A DNA stretch of 64,000 nucleotides from Frankia alni ACN14a (lineage in GTDB: Bacteria; Actinomycetota; Actinomycetes; Frankiales; Frankiaceae), in the NCBI RefSeq assembly GCF_000058485.1, contig NC_008278.1, positions 800,962-864,961 on the forward strand. The letters are read 5' to 3'. This document shows, in pieces, positions 8,500 to 16,380 of the stretch (position 1 is the first letter of the stretch; every line of letters begins with the position of its first letter). The position numbers and the translations under genes are program-made. The notes under the pieces are model-generated. The model saw nothing but the letters and a program-made list of their open reading frames with translations. It searched no databases and was not told the origin of the DNA.

Positions 8500-9056
8500 C
8501 GAAGCACGATCTCCACTCGGCGTCGGCTCGCGTCGGCGACGCCGTCCTGCGCGCCTTGTTCGCCCCTGCCCTCGACATCCAGCACGGAGCTGGGGATGTT
8601 CTGCGTCGCCAGCCACGCCTCGACGGACTTTGCCCGTTCCAGCGACAGCTTCTGGTTGTCCTCGGTTCGCCCCAGCCCATCGCTGTAGCCGATCACCGAG
8701 ATGGGGCCGGGATGCTCCCGGATCGCGGGCAGGACCTGCTGCAACGCCGTCATCGCCTCCCCCCGCAGTTCGCTGCTGTTCGAGTCGAACAGGTAGTCGG
8801 CGCTGACCGTCGTCACCTGGCTGCCGTCCGGCTGGGTGATGAACTTGCTCAGCGGTGGCAGCGGGTCGGCCTCGACGGCGGGCGCGACCCGCGTCGCGTG
8901 CGGCGCCGGGGTGAACGAGGCGGTGTCGCTGCTGGCCGAGCAACCGGCCGTGAGGCCGACCAGGGCCAGCGCGAGCGCCGCCCCCGTGCACGCGCGAACC
9001 CCCGGAATGCCGCGCCTGAACGTGGCATCTCCGGGTGCGGAGTGAGCGTGATACAC
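8496..9056 (-). CDS. OmpA-family lipoprotein
   Basis: 186 residues from GTG 9056. The N-terminus is a lipoprotein signal with lipobox LTAGC (about residues 35-39). Residues 75-186 are an OmpA/MotB-type peptidoglycan-binding domain: YLFDSNSSELR, then ISVIGYSDGLGRTEDNQKLS, LERAKSVEAWL and VEGRGEQ. The Asp and Arg expected to contact diaminopimelate are present (YSDG...; SRRRVEIVLR). The family tethers envelope complexes to peptidoglycan. First gene of the cluster 5531-9056; its TGA overlaps the ATG of the VWA-like lipoprotein. Confidence 0.85.
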   Translation of the reverse strand: MYHAHSAPGDATFRRGIPGVRACTGAALALALVGLTAGCSASSDTASFTPAPHATRVAPAVEADPLPPLSKFITQPDGSQVTTVSADYLFDSNSSELRGEAMTALQQVLPAIREHPGPISVIGYSDGLGRTEDNQKLSLERAKSVEAWLATQNIPSSVLDVEGRGEQGAQDGVADASRRRVEIVLR

Positions 9057-9258
9057 GGTCTGCCCCCAACGGCGAATGCGGGGCTCACCATAACGGGGGC
9101 GATCGGGGTACCTCGCCGCGCCCTAGGGCGTTGTGTGCACCGTGGGACAGAACGGCGTCGCGTTGAGCAGGATGTTCCTCGCTCGCCGCATCCGGGCCGA
9201 CCGCCGTTCGTGTTCGCCGGCCGCGGCGGCTCGCCGTGGGAGACCCTCGGACAGCAGA

Positions 9259-9304
9259 CGACCCCGGGGTTCTGGACGGGCGCCCGTCCAGAACCCCGGG
9301 GTCG
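9259..9304. terminator. 46-bp perfect palindrome
   Basis: Bases 9259-9281 are the exact reverse complement of 9282-9304, with no spacer; the arms begin CGACCCCGGGGTTC. It lies between the 47-residue peptide gene (3' end 9462) and the start of the OmpA gene (9056), so it could terminate minus-strand transcription. The lack of a loop and the length are unusual for a terminator; a dispersed palindromic element is an alternative. The remainder of 9057-9461 holds short imperfect repeats of GCCGAGCAGT/GATCAGTAG (9346-9475) and no gene. Confidence 0.6.
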
Positions 9305-9461
9305 CCCGGGTTCGTCGCCGCCGCCGAGATCGGCGGCGGCTATCGATCAGTAGGGGGTGCGACCCGCAGCGGGTGCCGGTCAGCAAGGGGTGCCGAGCGA
9401 TTGCGACTGCTCGGCAGTAGTGGGGCCGAGCAGTCGCGGGGCCGAGCAGTAGCGGGGCTGA

Positions 9462-9605
9462 TCAGTAGCGGGTGCCGGTGGTCGTGGTGGTGGAGGCGGT
9501 CCGGCTGCGACGGCGGCGCAGGCGGCGCAGCCCGCGGGCGGCGGAACGGTCCGCCTGGTTGACGTCGTGCCGAACCTCGTGTCGCATGCGGCGCAGAATC
9601 TTCAT
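9462..9605 (-). CDS. Small basic peptide, 47 residues
   Basis: ATG 9605 is preceded by a strong AGGGGAGG at a 7-nt spacing, and the frame ends at TGA 9462-9464. The product begins MKILRRMRHEVRHDV, is rich in Arg (about 14 of 47) and ends in a Ser/Thr stretch. It has no signal peptide or TM segment. A nucleic-acid-binding or ribosome-associated role is only a guess from charge. It stands alone, 120 nt beyond the methyltransferase stop on the same strand. Confidence 0.6.
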   Translation of the reverse strand: MKILRRMRHEVRHDVNQADRSAARGLRRLRRRRSRTASTTTTTGTRY

Positions 9606-9724
9606 GATGGTGCCTCCCCTTCGTCGGTTTCCGGACCGGTGTTCGTGCTAATTCCGGCTTGTCCGGTGACGTCTGAGGGGGGTTTGCCCGGAGTCGTCGT
9701 CCTCACACCTCCCCGAGGGCGAAA

Positions 9725-10645
9725 CTAGCGGGCCGGCGGCCGGCTCGTGACAAAGATGGAGGTCGAGGGCACATACCCGCCGCGCACAGGCCCCCACTGC
9801 CCCCAGGTCCGCTCCTGGCCGGCCGGCCATTCCGGCTCGATGATGTCGTGCAGGATCAGTCCGGCCGCGACGATCTCCCGGACCCGGTCGCCGATCGTGC
9901 GATGCGTCTCCGTGTAAATCGCCTGGCCCTGTTCATCGTGCTCGGTGTAGGCGCGCCGGTCGAAGTAGCTGTGGAACACCCGCAGCCCGTTCTCGTCCGG
10001 ATCGTCCGGCAGGCACCACACGAACGGATGAGTCGTCGAGAACACCCAGCGCCCGCCGGGCCGCAGCACCCGGGCGACCTCGCGCATCACCGCCCCGCTG
10101 TCGGCCACGAACGGGACCGCGCCGAACGCGGAGCAGGCCACGTCGACGCTCTCGTCCGCGAACGGGAGCGCGACCGCGTCGGCCTGGACCAGCGCCACCT
10201 CGATGCCGGTGCGGGCCGCGTAGGCGCGGGCCTGGGCAAGCTGGCCGCCGGACAGGTCGAAGCCGACCACCCGGGCACCCTGACGCCGCAGCCACCGCGC
10301 GCACTGGGCGCCGCCGCATCCGACCTCCAGGACGGTGCGGCCGGCCACGTCCCCGAGCAGCCGGAGCTCGGACTCGCGCAGTCCCTCGGGGCTCCAGCAG
10401 AAGTCGCTGTCTCCGAGGAAGGCACCATGTTCGGCCTGGTAGTCAGCGGCCGCGTCGTCCCAGTAGATGCGGCTGGCCCGCCGGGCGGTCTCGGGATCAA
10501 TATCGAGGTACCCGTAGGCGGGTGGCTGCTCCTCGCCGTCCCCGCCGTCGATCGTGCCTGTGCTGTCGATCGTGCCTGTGCTGTCGATCGTGTCTGTGCT
10601 GTCGATCGTGCCGCTGGTCGCGGCGTCGTTTTCTGGGCTGCCCAC
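9725..10645 (-). CDS. Class I SAM-dependent methyltransferase
   Basis: 306 residues from GTG 10645 (no clear Shine-Dalgarno). Residues 1-40 are a disordered leader with TIDSTG repeats. The Rossmann methyltransferase core follows: motif I VLEVGCGGAQCARWL (SAM binding), motif II VVGFDLSGGQL, motif III ALVQADAVALPF and post-motif VLRPGGRWVFSTTHP. The C-terminal part (FHSYFDRRAY, HRTIGDRVREIVAAG) resembles the Methyltransf_11 proteins common in actinobacteria whose substrates are mostly unknown. It is transcribed divergently from an IclR-type regulator across a 303-nt gap that contains GGTCGGAGCGGTC direct repeats (10832-10875), so regulation by that protein is possible. Confidence 0.85.
   Translation of the reverse strand: MGSPENDAATSGTIDSTDTIDSTGTIDSTGTIDGGDGEEQPPAYGYLDIDPETARRASRIYWDDAAADYQAEHGAFLGDSDFCWSPEGLRESELRLLGDVAGRTVLEVGCGGAQCARWLRRQGARVVGFDLSGGQLAQARAYAARTGIEVALVQADAVALPFADESVDVACSAFGAVPFVADSGAVMREVARVLRPGGRWVFSTTHPFVWCLPDDPDENGLRVFHSYFDRRAYTEHDEQGQAIYTETHRTIGDRVREIVAAGLILHDIIEPEWPAGQERTWGQWGPVRGGYVPSTSIFVTSRPPAR
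10549..10620 (-). repeat. Minisatellite, 4 units of 18 bp
   Basis: CGATCG recurs at 10549, 10567, 10585 and 10603; unit CGATCGTGCCTGTGCTGT. Encodes the TIDSTG/TIDSTD hexapeptides near the methyltransferase N-terminus. Confidence 0.95.
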
Positions 10646-10948
10646 GGTGGCTCATGCTGGCATCCGGGCGCGCGCCGCCACCCGCCGGGGCGCCCGCCAC
10701 CGGCAGGACTCCTCGCCGCGCAGTGGCCCGCGCGCCCGGGCGCCCTCCGGCGGCTGGCTCGGCCGGCGCGGTCGGGGGATGATCCGGGTCATACCGCAAC
10801 ATCACTGACGATGGGGAGGCCCGCTGATGGCGGTCGGGGTCGGAGCGGTCGAGGTCGGAGCGGTCGGGATCGGTGTGCGAGCTGTGGGTGGGGCGCGTAC
10901 GGGCGGGGTGTCCGTAGCGGCCGGTGGCGCGGTGGTGAGGTCGTCACG

Positions 10949-11995
10949 GTGGGCGTGAAGCCGTCCGGGTCCGCCGCCCGGGTCGGCCGCCTGCTGCGGT
11001 TCCTCGGCGGGCACGGCGAGACCGGTTACTCGCTCTCGGAGCTGGCCCGGGCCGTCGGCATCGACAAGAGCACCTGCCAGGCGATGCTGCTCGCCCTGGT
11101 CGAGCAGGGGTTCGTCCACCGCGACGACGGGCACCGCACGTATGCCCTGGGCCCCTCGGCGCTGGCGGTCGCCGCCGCAGACGGGGACCGGGCGCGGCTG
11201 GTGCGGCTGGCCCGTGCGGAGCTGGAATCGCTGACCGCGGACCTCGACCTCGAGACGTTCGCGACCACGACCTTCGCCGGCAGTCTGCTCGTCCTGGCAC
11301 GCGTCCCCCGCTCCGCCCTGTTCGGGTTGTCCATGCGGGTCGGCCAGACGCTGCCGTTACGCCCGCCGGTCGGCGCCGTGCACCTGGCCTGGGCGCCCCC
11401 TGCCGCCGTCGACGTCTGGCTCCCCGCCGCCGGCCCCACCCCTGCCTCTGGCTTCCTCGCCGACGTCACCCCCGAGACCTGCGCAGACACCGCCCCGGCG
11501 GGCGAGGCGGAGAGGGCGGCCGGGGCGGGCGGGGTGTCGGCGGGCGAGGTCCGGGCGGACGCGTTCGCGGCGGGCGTCGTGCCGGACCCCGCCTGGGCGG
11601 TGGAGCCGGCGTGCCGGCATCGGCGGGTCCTCGACGCAGTGCGCGCACGGGGCTACTCGGTGACGGCGGACGACGCGCTGCGTTGGCGGTTGCGAGACGT
11701 GGTCGACCAGGTCGCGGACGCCCCGGCCGACCCGGGCCCGCGTCGGGAGCGGGACGAGCTGCTGCGGACCCTCGCCGAGCGGGAATACGAGATTCTGGAT
11801 CCGGACGAGGCGAAGTCGTGGCCCGTGGGGGAGATCTGCGCGCCGGTGTTCGGTCGCGACGGTCGGGTCGCCGTGGCCGTCGGTCTGGTCGCCGCGCGAA
11901 CCCTGGACACGGCCGGGCGCGCGGCCATGGTCGACCGGCTGCTGCTCGCGTCGACCCGGCTCACGGCGCTGACCGGCGGCCGCCCGCCGGACTGA
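10949..11995 (+). CDS. IclR-family transcriptional regulator
   Basis: 348 residues from GTG 10949 (GTGAGG 8 nt upstream; GTG 10955 two codons later is an alternative). Residues 5-70 are a winged helix: VGRLLRFLGGHGETGYSLSELARAVGIDKST as helix-turn-helix, then FVHRDDGHRTYALGP as wing. The C-terminal IclR-type effector domain is recognisable (VGQTLPLRPPVGAVHLAW; GEICAPVFGRDGRVAVAVGL), with a 45-residue Ala/Gly-rich insertion around residues 175-215. Such regulators bind small aromatic or carboxylic effectors and often repress divergent genes. Here the divergent neighbour is the methyltransferase. Confidence 0.8.
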   Translation: MGVKPSGSAARVGRLLRFLGGHGETGYSLSELARAVGIDKSTCQAMLLALVEQGFVHRDDGHRTYALGPSALAVAAADGDRARLVRLARAELESLTADLDLETFATTTFAGSLLVLARVPRSALFGLSMRVGQTLPLRPPVGAVHLAWAPPAAVDVWLPAAGPTPASGFLADVTPETCADTAPAGEAERAAGAGGVSAGEVRADAFAAGVVPDPAWAVEPACRHRRVLDAVRARGYSVTADDALRWRLRDVVDQVADAPADPGPRRERDELLRTLAEREYEILDPDEAKSWPVGEICAPVFGRDGRVAVAVGLVAARTLDTAGRAAMVDRLLLASTRLTALTGGRPPD

Positions 11996-12033
11996 CGCCG
12001 GCCCCGCCGGACTGACGCCGGCTCCGGCGGTGG

Positions 12034-14256
12034 TCAGAGCTCGCTGTGGCTGACCGCCGCGCCGATCACGGCCCGGTCCTCGGCGATGGTGATCGGCGTG
12101 TAGACGACCGTGTCGGTTGCCTGCCGGTCGACGAGGCGTCCGCGGCGGCTCTCCCCGACCAGTCGGGCCCGGCCCTCCAGCGAGCCCACGCCGACCTCGT
12201 GGTCGGCTGGGCCGAACGGGCCGGTTCCGGCCAGCCCGGCCTGCTCGGGGGCCTCCGTTGCGTAGATCCGGACGATGGCGCCGGGCACGGTCGTCCACCG
12301 CAGCACGGTCCCGCCGAGCGTGGTGCGCGCCTCGAGGTCGAGCACCGGCCGCGGACGGGCGACGACCCTGACCACCACCTCCGCCGCCCCGGAGGGTGCC
12401 AGCGCGTCCGAGCTGTCCGACCCGGCCACCCAGACCCGGTAGCGGTAGACCGCGCCGGGCGCGGTGTCCTCGTCGAGGAAGTAGCCGGCGGTGCCGCGGA
12501 ACCGGCGCTTCGCCCCCGACAACGGCGAGGTCTCGGCGAACGTCCGCTCGATCATCACCTCGTCGCGTTCCGGCATGGGCCGCCAGGACAGCGCGACCGC
12601 GTTGTCGGACATGCTGGCCCGCAGCGCGGTGACCGGCGGCAGCAGCGTGCGGGTCGGCGTGCGGACGGGCGTCGAGCGCAGCCGGCCCGCGGCGCCGGTG
12701 ACCATCGCGACCACCTCGTGCCAGTGCGGGACGCCTCTGGGCGCCCCGGCGTCGAACAGCTCGGTGCCGGTGGTGATGCCCAGGCTGCGTTCGCGGCGGC
12801 CGTTCGGCGCGGACGGATCCGCCAGCACCCGCGACACCCGGTAGGACGCCCCCGGGGTGACCGACGGCGCCCAGCGCAGCAGCACTGCGCCGTCCTGCTC
12901 CACCGCGGTGAGCTCCGCCGGCGCCGCCGGGCGATCCATCGCCGGTTCTGCGGGCATCGCCGGTCCGGTTCCTATCGCCGGTTTGGTAGGCATCGCCGGT
13001 TCGGCTGCCATTGCCGGTTCGGTGGGCATCGCCGGTTCGGCTGCCATTGCCGGTTCGGTGGGCATCGCCGGTTCGGTGGGCCGGGGTAGCGCCTCCGCGT
13101 CGCCGGGATCCGGCGCGACGGCCGACGTCGCTCGTGGGCCGGCGACGCCGGGGGTGTCCGGCGGCTCGGGGAACCGCGTCGGGGGCAGACCGGGGGGTGG
13201 CTGGTGGCTGGTGCGGCCCGCCACCCGCGTCGCCTCGTCGCAGTCGTCGACACCGCCGGGCGGCCCGCCCGCGCCGGTGGGGCTCGCAGCGCGCAGCGAG
13301 CCGGGAGCCGCCGGGGCCTCCGGTAGCGAACCGGTGAACCGGCCCGGCGCCGCACTGCCTCCGCCGGGCGGCGCGGAATACCGCAGGTGCCAGGACAGGG
13401 CGTCCACGCGGCCCACCCCGGGCTGCGGCCGGGAGCGGGCGGCCTGCTCGAGCAGTTCCCGGGCCCGGGCCGGCGTCAACCGCTGGGCGGGATCCTTCGC
13501 CAGAAGGCCGTCGAGCACCGGGCCGAGGGCGCCGGCCCGCCGAGTCGGGGCGGGCGGGTGGAGCAGGATGGCGGCCAGCATCGCGCCGAAGCTGTCCCGC
13601 TCGAACGGCGGGTGCCCCTCCACGGCGTAGTACAGCGTGCCCCCCAGGCTGAACAGGTCCGCCTCGAAGGTCGCCGGCCGGTTGTCGAGCCGTTCCGGAG
13701 CCATGTAGAGGGGGGTTCCCAGCACGCCGGTGACCGTGAGCGTTGGATCGCCGTCGCCGGTGGCGATGCCGAAGTCGGTGAGCACGACCCGGCCGTCCGT
13801 CCCGATCAGCACGTTGGACGGCTTGACGTCGCGGTGGACGATGCCGTGATCGCGGGCGGCGACGAGCGCGTCGAGCATCGCGATCCCGATCCGGGCGACC
13901 TCGGCGCCGGGCAACGGCCCGTCGTCGCGCACGACCTCGAACAGGGAGCGGGACGGCACGAGCTCCATCACGATCCAGGGCAGGCCGTGTTCGAGGACGA
14001 CGTCGAGGATCGTGACGACGTGGGGATGGCCGCGCAGCTTGGCGGCGTGCCGCGCCTCGCGCAACGCCCGCTCGACCCGGTCCGCCCGTTCGGCGCCCGC
14101 GACACCGCCGGCGAACTCGATCTCCTTGAGCGCCGCCTCGGTCTCCAGGACGGAATCGAAGGCGCGCCAGACCGTCCCCATCGCACCCGCACCCAGACGC
14201 GCGACAAGTCGATATCGGCCCGCCACCACGCGGTTGCCTACCGGAACGGCAGCCAC
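12034..14256 (-). CDS. Serine/threonine protein kinase with C-terminal Fn3-like modules
   Basis: 740 residues from GTG 14256. Kinase domain at residues 14-275: glycine loop LGAGAMGTVWRA, catalytic Lys in AALKEI, catalytic loop HRDVKPSN, DFGIA and MAPERL. A ~170-residue Pro/Ala-rich linker follows, with eight 18-bp repeats (PTEPAM/AAEPAM). The C-terminal ~300 residues contain three Fn3-like beta segments (AVLLRWAPSVTPGASYRVSR; AVALSWRPMPERDEVMIERT; TVLRWTTVPGAIVRIY). No TM segment is seen, so it is probably a soluble Hanks-type kinase. A second kinase gene lies 193 nt downstream on the same strand; whether they form one operon is open. Confidence 0.9.
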   Translation of the reverse strand: MAAVPVGNRVVAGRYRLVARLGAGAMGTVWRAFDSVLETEAALKEIEFAGGVAGAERADRVERALREARHAAKLRGHPHVVTILDVVLEHGLPWIVMELVPSRSLFEVVRDDGPLPGAEVARIGIAMLDALVAARDHGIVHRDVKPSNVLIGTDGRVVLTDFGIATGDGDPTLTVTGVLGTPLYMAPERLDNRPATFEADLFSLGGTLYYAVEGHPPFERDSFGAMLAAILLHPPAPTRRAGALGPVLDGLLAKDPAQRLTPARARELLEQAARSRPQPGVGRVDALSWHLRYSAPPGGGSAAPGRFTGSLPEAPAAPGSLRAASPTGAGGPPGGVDDCDEATRVAGRTSHQPPPGLPPTRFPEPPDTPGVAGPRATSAVAPDPGDAEALPRPTEPAMPTEPAMAAEPAMPTEPAMAAEPAMPTKPAIGTGPAMPAEPAMDRPAAPAELTAVEQDGAVLLRWAPSVTPGASYRVSRVLADPSAPNGRRERSLGITTGTELFDAGAPRGVPHWHEVVAMVTGAAGRLRSTPVRTPTRTLLPPVTALRASMSDNAVALSWRPMPERDEVMIERTFAETSPLSGAKRRFRGTAGYFLDEDTAPGAVYRYRVWVAGSDSSDALAPSGAAEVVVRVVARPRPVLDLEARTTLGGTVLRWTTVPGAIVRIYATEAPEQAGLAGTGPFGPADHEVGVGSLEGRARLVGESRRGRLVDRQATDTVVYTPITIAEDRAVIGAAVSHSEL
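12941..13084 (-). repeat. Minisatellite, 8 units of 18 bp
   Basis: GCCGGT recurs every 18 bp from 12941 to 13067 (unit GCCGGTTCGGTGGGCATC, alternating with a GGCTGCCATT variant). Lies in the linker of the kinase. Confidence 0.93.
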
Positions 14257-14449
14257 GACACCCCCTTGGCTTCGTTCATTGTCGCAGGCCAGCTTCCCAG
14301 GTGAACCGAAATATCACGACCGGCGCGGGGCCGCCGCTTGGCACCGGTCGGCGCGTCCATGCTGATCTGCTTCTTCGTCGTGGCGCCATGGTGTCGGTCA
14401 CCCGCGGCACGGGCGCCGGCGGTACCCGTCCCCGGCCGGCCGTCGGCGG

Positions 14450-16303
14450 TCAGGGCGCCGGGCGCAGCAGGGAGCGTCCGGCGTCGTCGGCGTCCTGCCC
14501 CGGCGCCCTCGGATCACGTGCCGGACCCGCGGCGGCCGGACCCGCGGCGGCCGGACCCGCGGCGGCCGGACCCGCGGCCGGGTCGGCGGCCAGCTCCGGG
14601 CGGGCGCCGGTGGTGGCCGGGCGGGGCGGCAGCATCGCGAACGCGCCGGTCGCGGCCACGACCAGGGCCACCGCCACGCACAGCAGCACCCGGCCGGGCT
14701 CGCCGACGTCCAGGGACCGGGCCAGCAGCACACCACCGCCGGACCCGACGAAGGCGGCCAGGACCGTGACCGCGGCACCGATCGCCCGGTTGCTCAGGAA
14801 CAGCAGCTGGGCGCAGACCGCCCCGGTGACGGTGGCGGCCGCGGGGCCGAGAACCGCGTGGCCCGCCCGGGCGGTGCCCGCCGCCCAGATCCCGACCGCG
14901 CCGACGAGCCCGCCGGCGGTGAGCAGCACAACCAGCATCCCGAGCGGCAAGGACGGCGGCCGGACCACCGTCGGCGCAGCCGGTGGGACGGGAAGATCAC
15001 CCTCCGCCCGCTCGTCGTCGGCGGCTCCGGCAGGGACCGGTGGTGGCAACGGAGCGGGTGGTGATGGGACCGGTGGCGGTGACGGGGTGGGTGGTGACGG
15101 GAGCGGTGGTGGCGACGGGGTGGGTCGCGATGGGGTGGGTCGCGGCGAGGTAGGTGATGGCGGGGTGGGTCGCGACGGGGTAGGTGATGGCGGGGTGGGT
15201 CGCGGCGGGGTGGGTCGCGACGGAGTGGGTGGTGGGGTTGGCGGCGGCCCGGGGGGCGCCAACCGGGTCACGTCGTGATCCTCGGGGACGGGTCCGCGAC
15301 TCTCGGGGTTGCGGTCGCGATTCTCGGCGTCCTGCGCGCCGGGCCCTCGGGGATCAGGTTTCGGCGTCTCGATCGTCAGGGGCGTGATCGGCGGGGGATC
15401 GATGATCGGCGGATCGGGCGGTGGGGGATCGGGCGGCGGGGGCGTGATCGTCGGCGGATCGGGCGGCGTTCTTTCGTCGCCGGGGGTCGCGGGCTGGGAG
15501 AACCGGCGGGAGAGCAGGCGGACGAGCTCGCCGGCCGCCGGGCGCCGGGCGGGATCCTTCGCCAGGCAGCGGGAGACCGCGTCGAGCAACCGGTCGGGGG
15601 TGCCGTCAAGATCCGGTTCGGCCGCCCCGATCCGCAGCGCGACGATCTCCTGGGTCTCACCGCGGAACGGGCGGCGCCCGGTCGCGGCGAACACCACGCA
15701 GCAGGCCCAGGCGAAGATGTCCGCGGCGGGGCCCGCGATCTGCCCGTCGAGCTGCTCGGGGGACATCCAGGCGATCGTGCCGACCAGCTCGCCGGCCTGG
15801 GTATAGCCGGTGTACTCGGCGGAGCGGGCGACGCCGAAGTCGATGACCTTCGGTCCCGTCCAGGACATCACGATGTTCGCCGGCTTCAGGTCGCGGTGCA
15901 CCACCCCGGCGTCGTGGATGGCCTCCAGCGCGGCCGCGAGCCCGATCGTGAGGTTGTCGAGATGCCGGTCGACGAGCGGCCCGTGCTCCAACACGGCGGC
16001 GTGCAACGTCGGACCCGGCACGTACTCCGTCGCCAGCCAGGGACGCGAGCCCTCCACCTCGGCATTGATCACTCTGGCGACGGTGCTGGCCTGGACGTGC
16101 CGCGCGGCTGTGACCTCCGACCGGAACCGCGCGCGGAACTCCGGATCGCTGGCGTACGCCTCGTGCGGCACCTTCACCGCGACCGGCCGATCCTCGTCCG
16201 CGAACCCGAGGTAGACGACGCCCATGCCGCCGGCGCCGATGCGGTAGTGCAGGCGGTAGGGCCCCATTATCCGGGGATCGGTGTCGGTCAGTGGTCTCAG
16301 CAC
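14450..16303 (-). CDS. Membrane-anchored serine/threonine protein kinase
   Basis: 617 residues from GTG 16303, with AGAGGA upstream. Kinase domain at about 15-270: IGAGGMGVVYLG, Lys in VAVKVP, HRDLKPAN, DFGVA, MSPEQL. Then a ~180-residue Pro/Thr-rich region (RPTPP/SPTPS repeats) and four hydrophobic segments between about 455 and 575 (for example LGMLVVLLTAGGLVGAVGIW). The tail carries GPAAA repeats. The family phosphorylates Ser/Thr of envelope and regulatory proteins; the output domain here is only membrane helices, so a ligand cannot be predicted. 77 nt separate it from the upstream TAXI receptor gene. Confidence 0.9.
   Translation of the reverse strand: MLRPLTDTDPRIMGPYRLHYRIGAGGMGVVYLGFADEDRPVAVKVPHEAYASDPEFRARFRSEVTAARHVQASTVARVINAEVEGSRPWLATEYVPGPTLHAAVLEHGPLVDRHLDNLTIGLAAALEAIHDAGVVHRDLKPANIVMSWTGPKVIDFGVARSAEYTGYTQAGELVGTIAWMSPEQLDGQIAGPAADIFAWACCVVFAATGRRPFRGETQEIVALRIGAAEPDLDGTPDRLLDAVSRCLAKDPARRPAAGELVRLLSRRFSQPATPGDERTPPDPPTITPPPPDPPPPDPPIIDPPPITPLTIETPKPDPRGPGAQDAENRDRNPESRGPVPEDHDVTRLAPPGPPPTPPPTPSRPTPPRPTPPSPTPSRPTPPSPTSPRPTPSRPTPSPPPLPSPPTPSPPPVPSPPAPLPPPVPAGAADDERAEGDLPVPPAAPTVVRPPSLPLGMLVVLLTAGGLVGAVGIWAAGTARAGHAVLGPAAATVTGAVCAQLLFLSNRAIGAAVTVLAAFVGSGGGVLLARSLDVGEPGRVLLCVAVALVVAATGAFAMLPPRPATTGARPELAADPAAGPAAAGPAAAGPAAAGPARDPRAPGQDADDAGRSLLRPAP
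14523..14582 (-). repeat. Minisatellite, 4 units of 15 bp
   Basis: GGACCC at 14523, 14538, 14553 and 14568; unit GGACCCGCGGCGGCC. Encodes GPAAA pentapeptides at the kinase C-terminus. Confidence 0.95.
15119..15238 (-). repeat. Minisatellite, 8 units of 15 bp
   Basis: GGTGGGT or GGTAGGT recurs every 15 bp from 15119 to 15224. Encodes the RPTPP/SPTPS pentapeptides of the kinase linker. Degenerate units continue to about 15060. Confidence 0.9.
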
Positions 16304-16352
16304 GGTGTGTCCTCTAGCCCCAGTCTCCGGCGGCCCCGCCTTCGGGCACCAT

Positions 16353-16372
16353 GCGTGTGCGTGTGCGTGTGC
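16353..16372. repeat. GTGTGC hexanucleotide microsatellite
   Basis: GTGTGC is repeated three to four times in the 77-nt gap between the TAXI receptor stop and the kinase start. Confidence 0.8.
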
Positions 16373-16380
16373 CGGTCACG

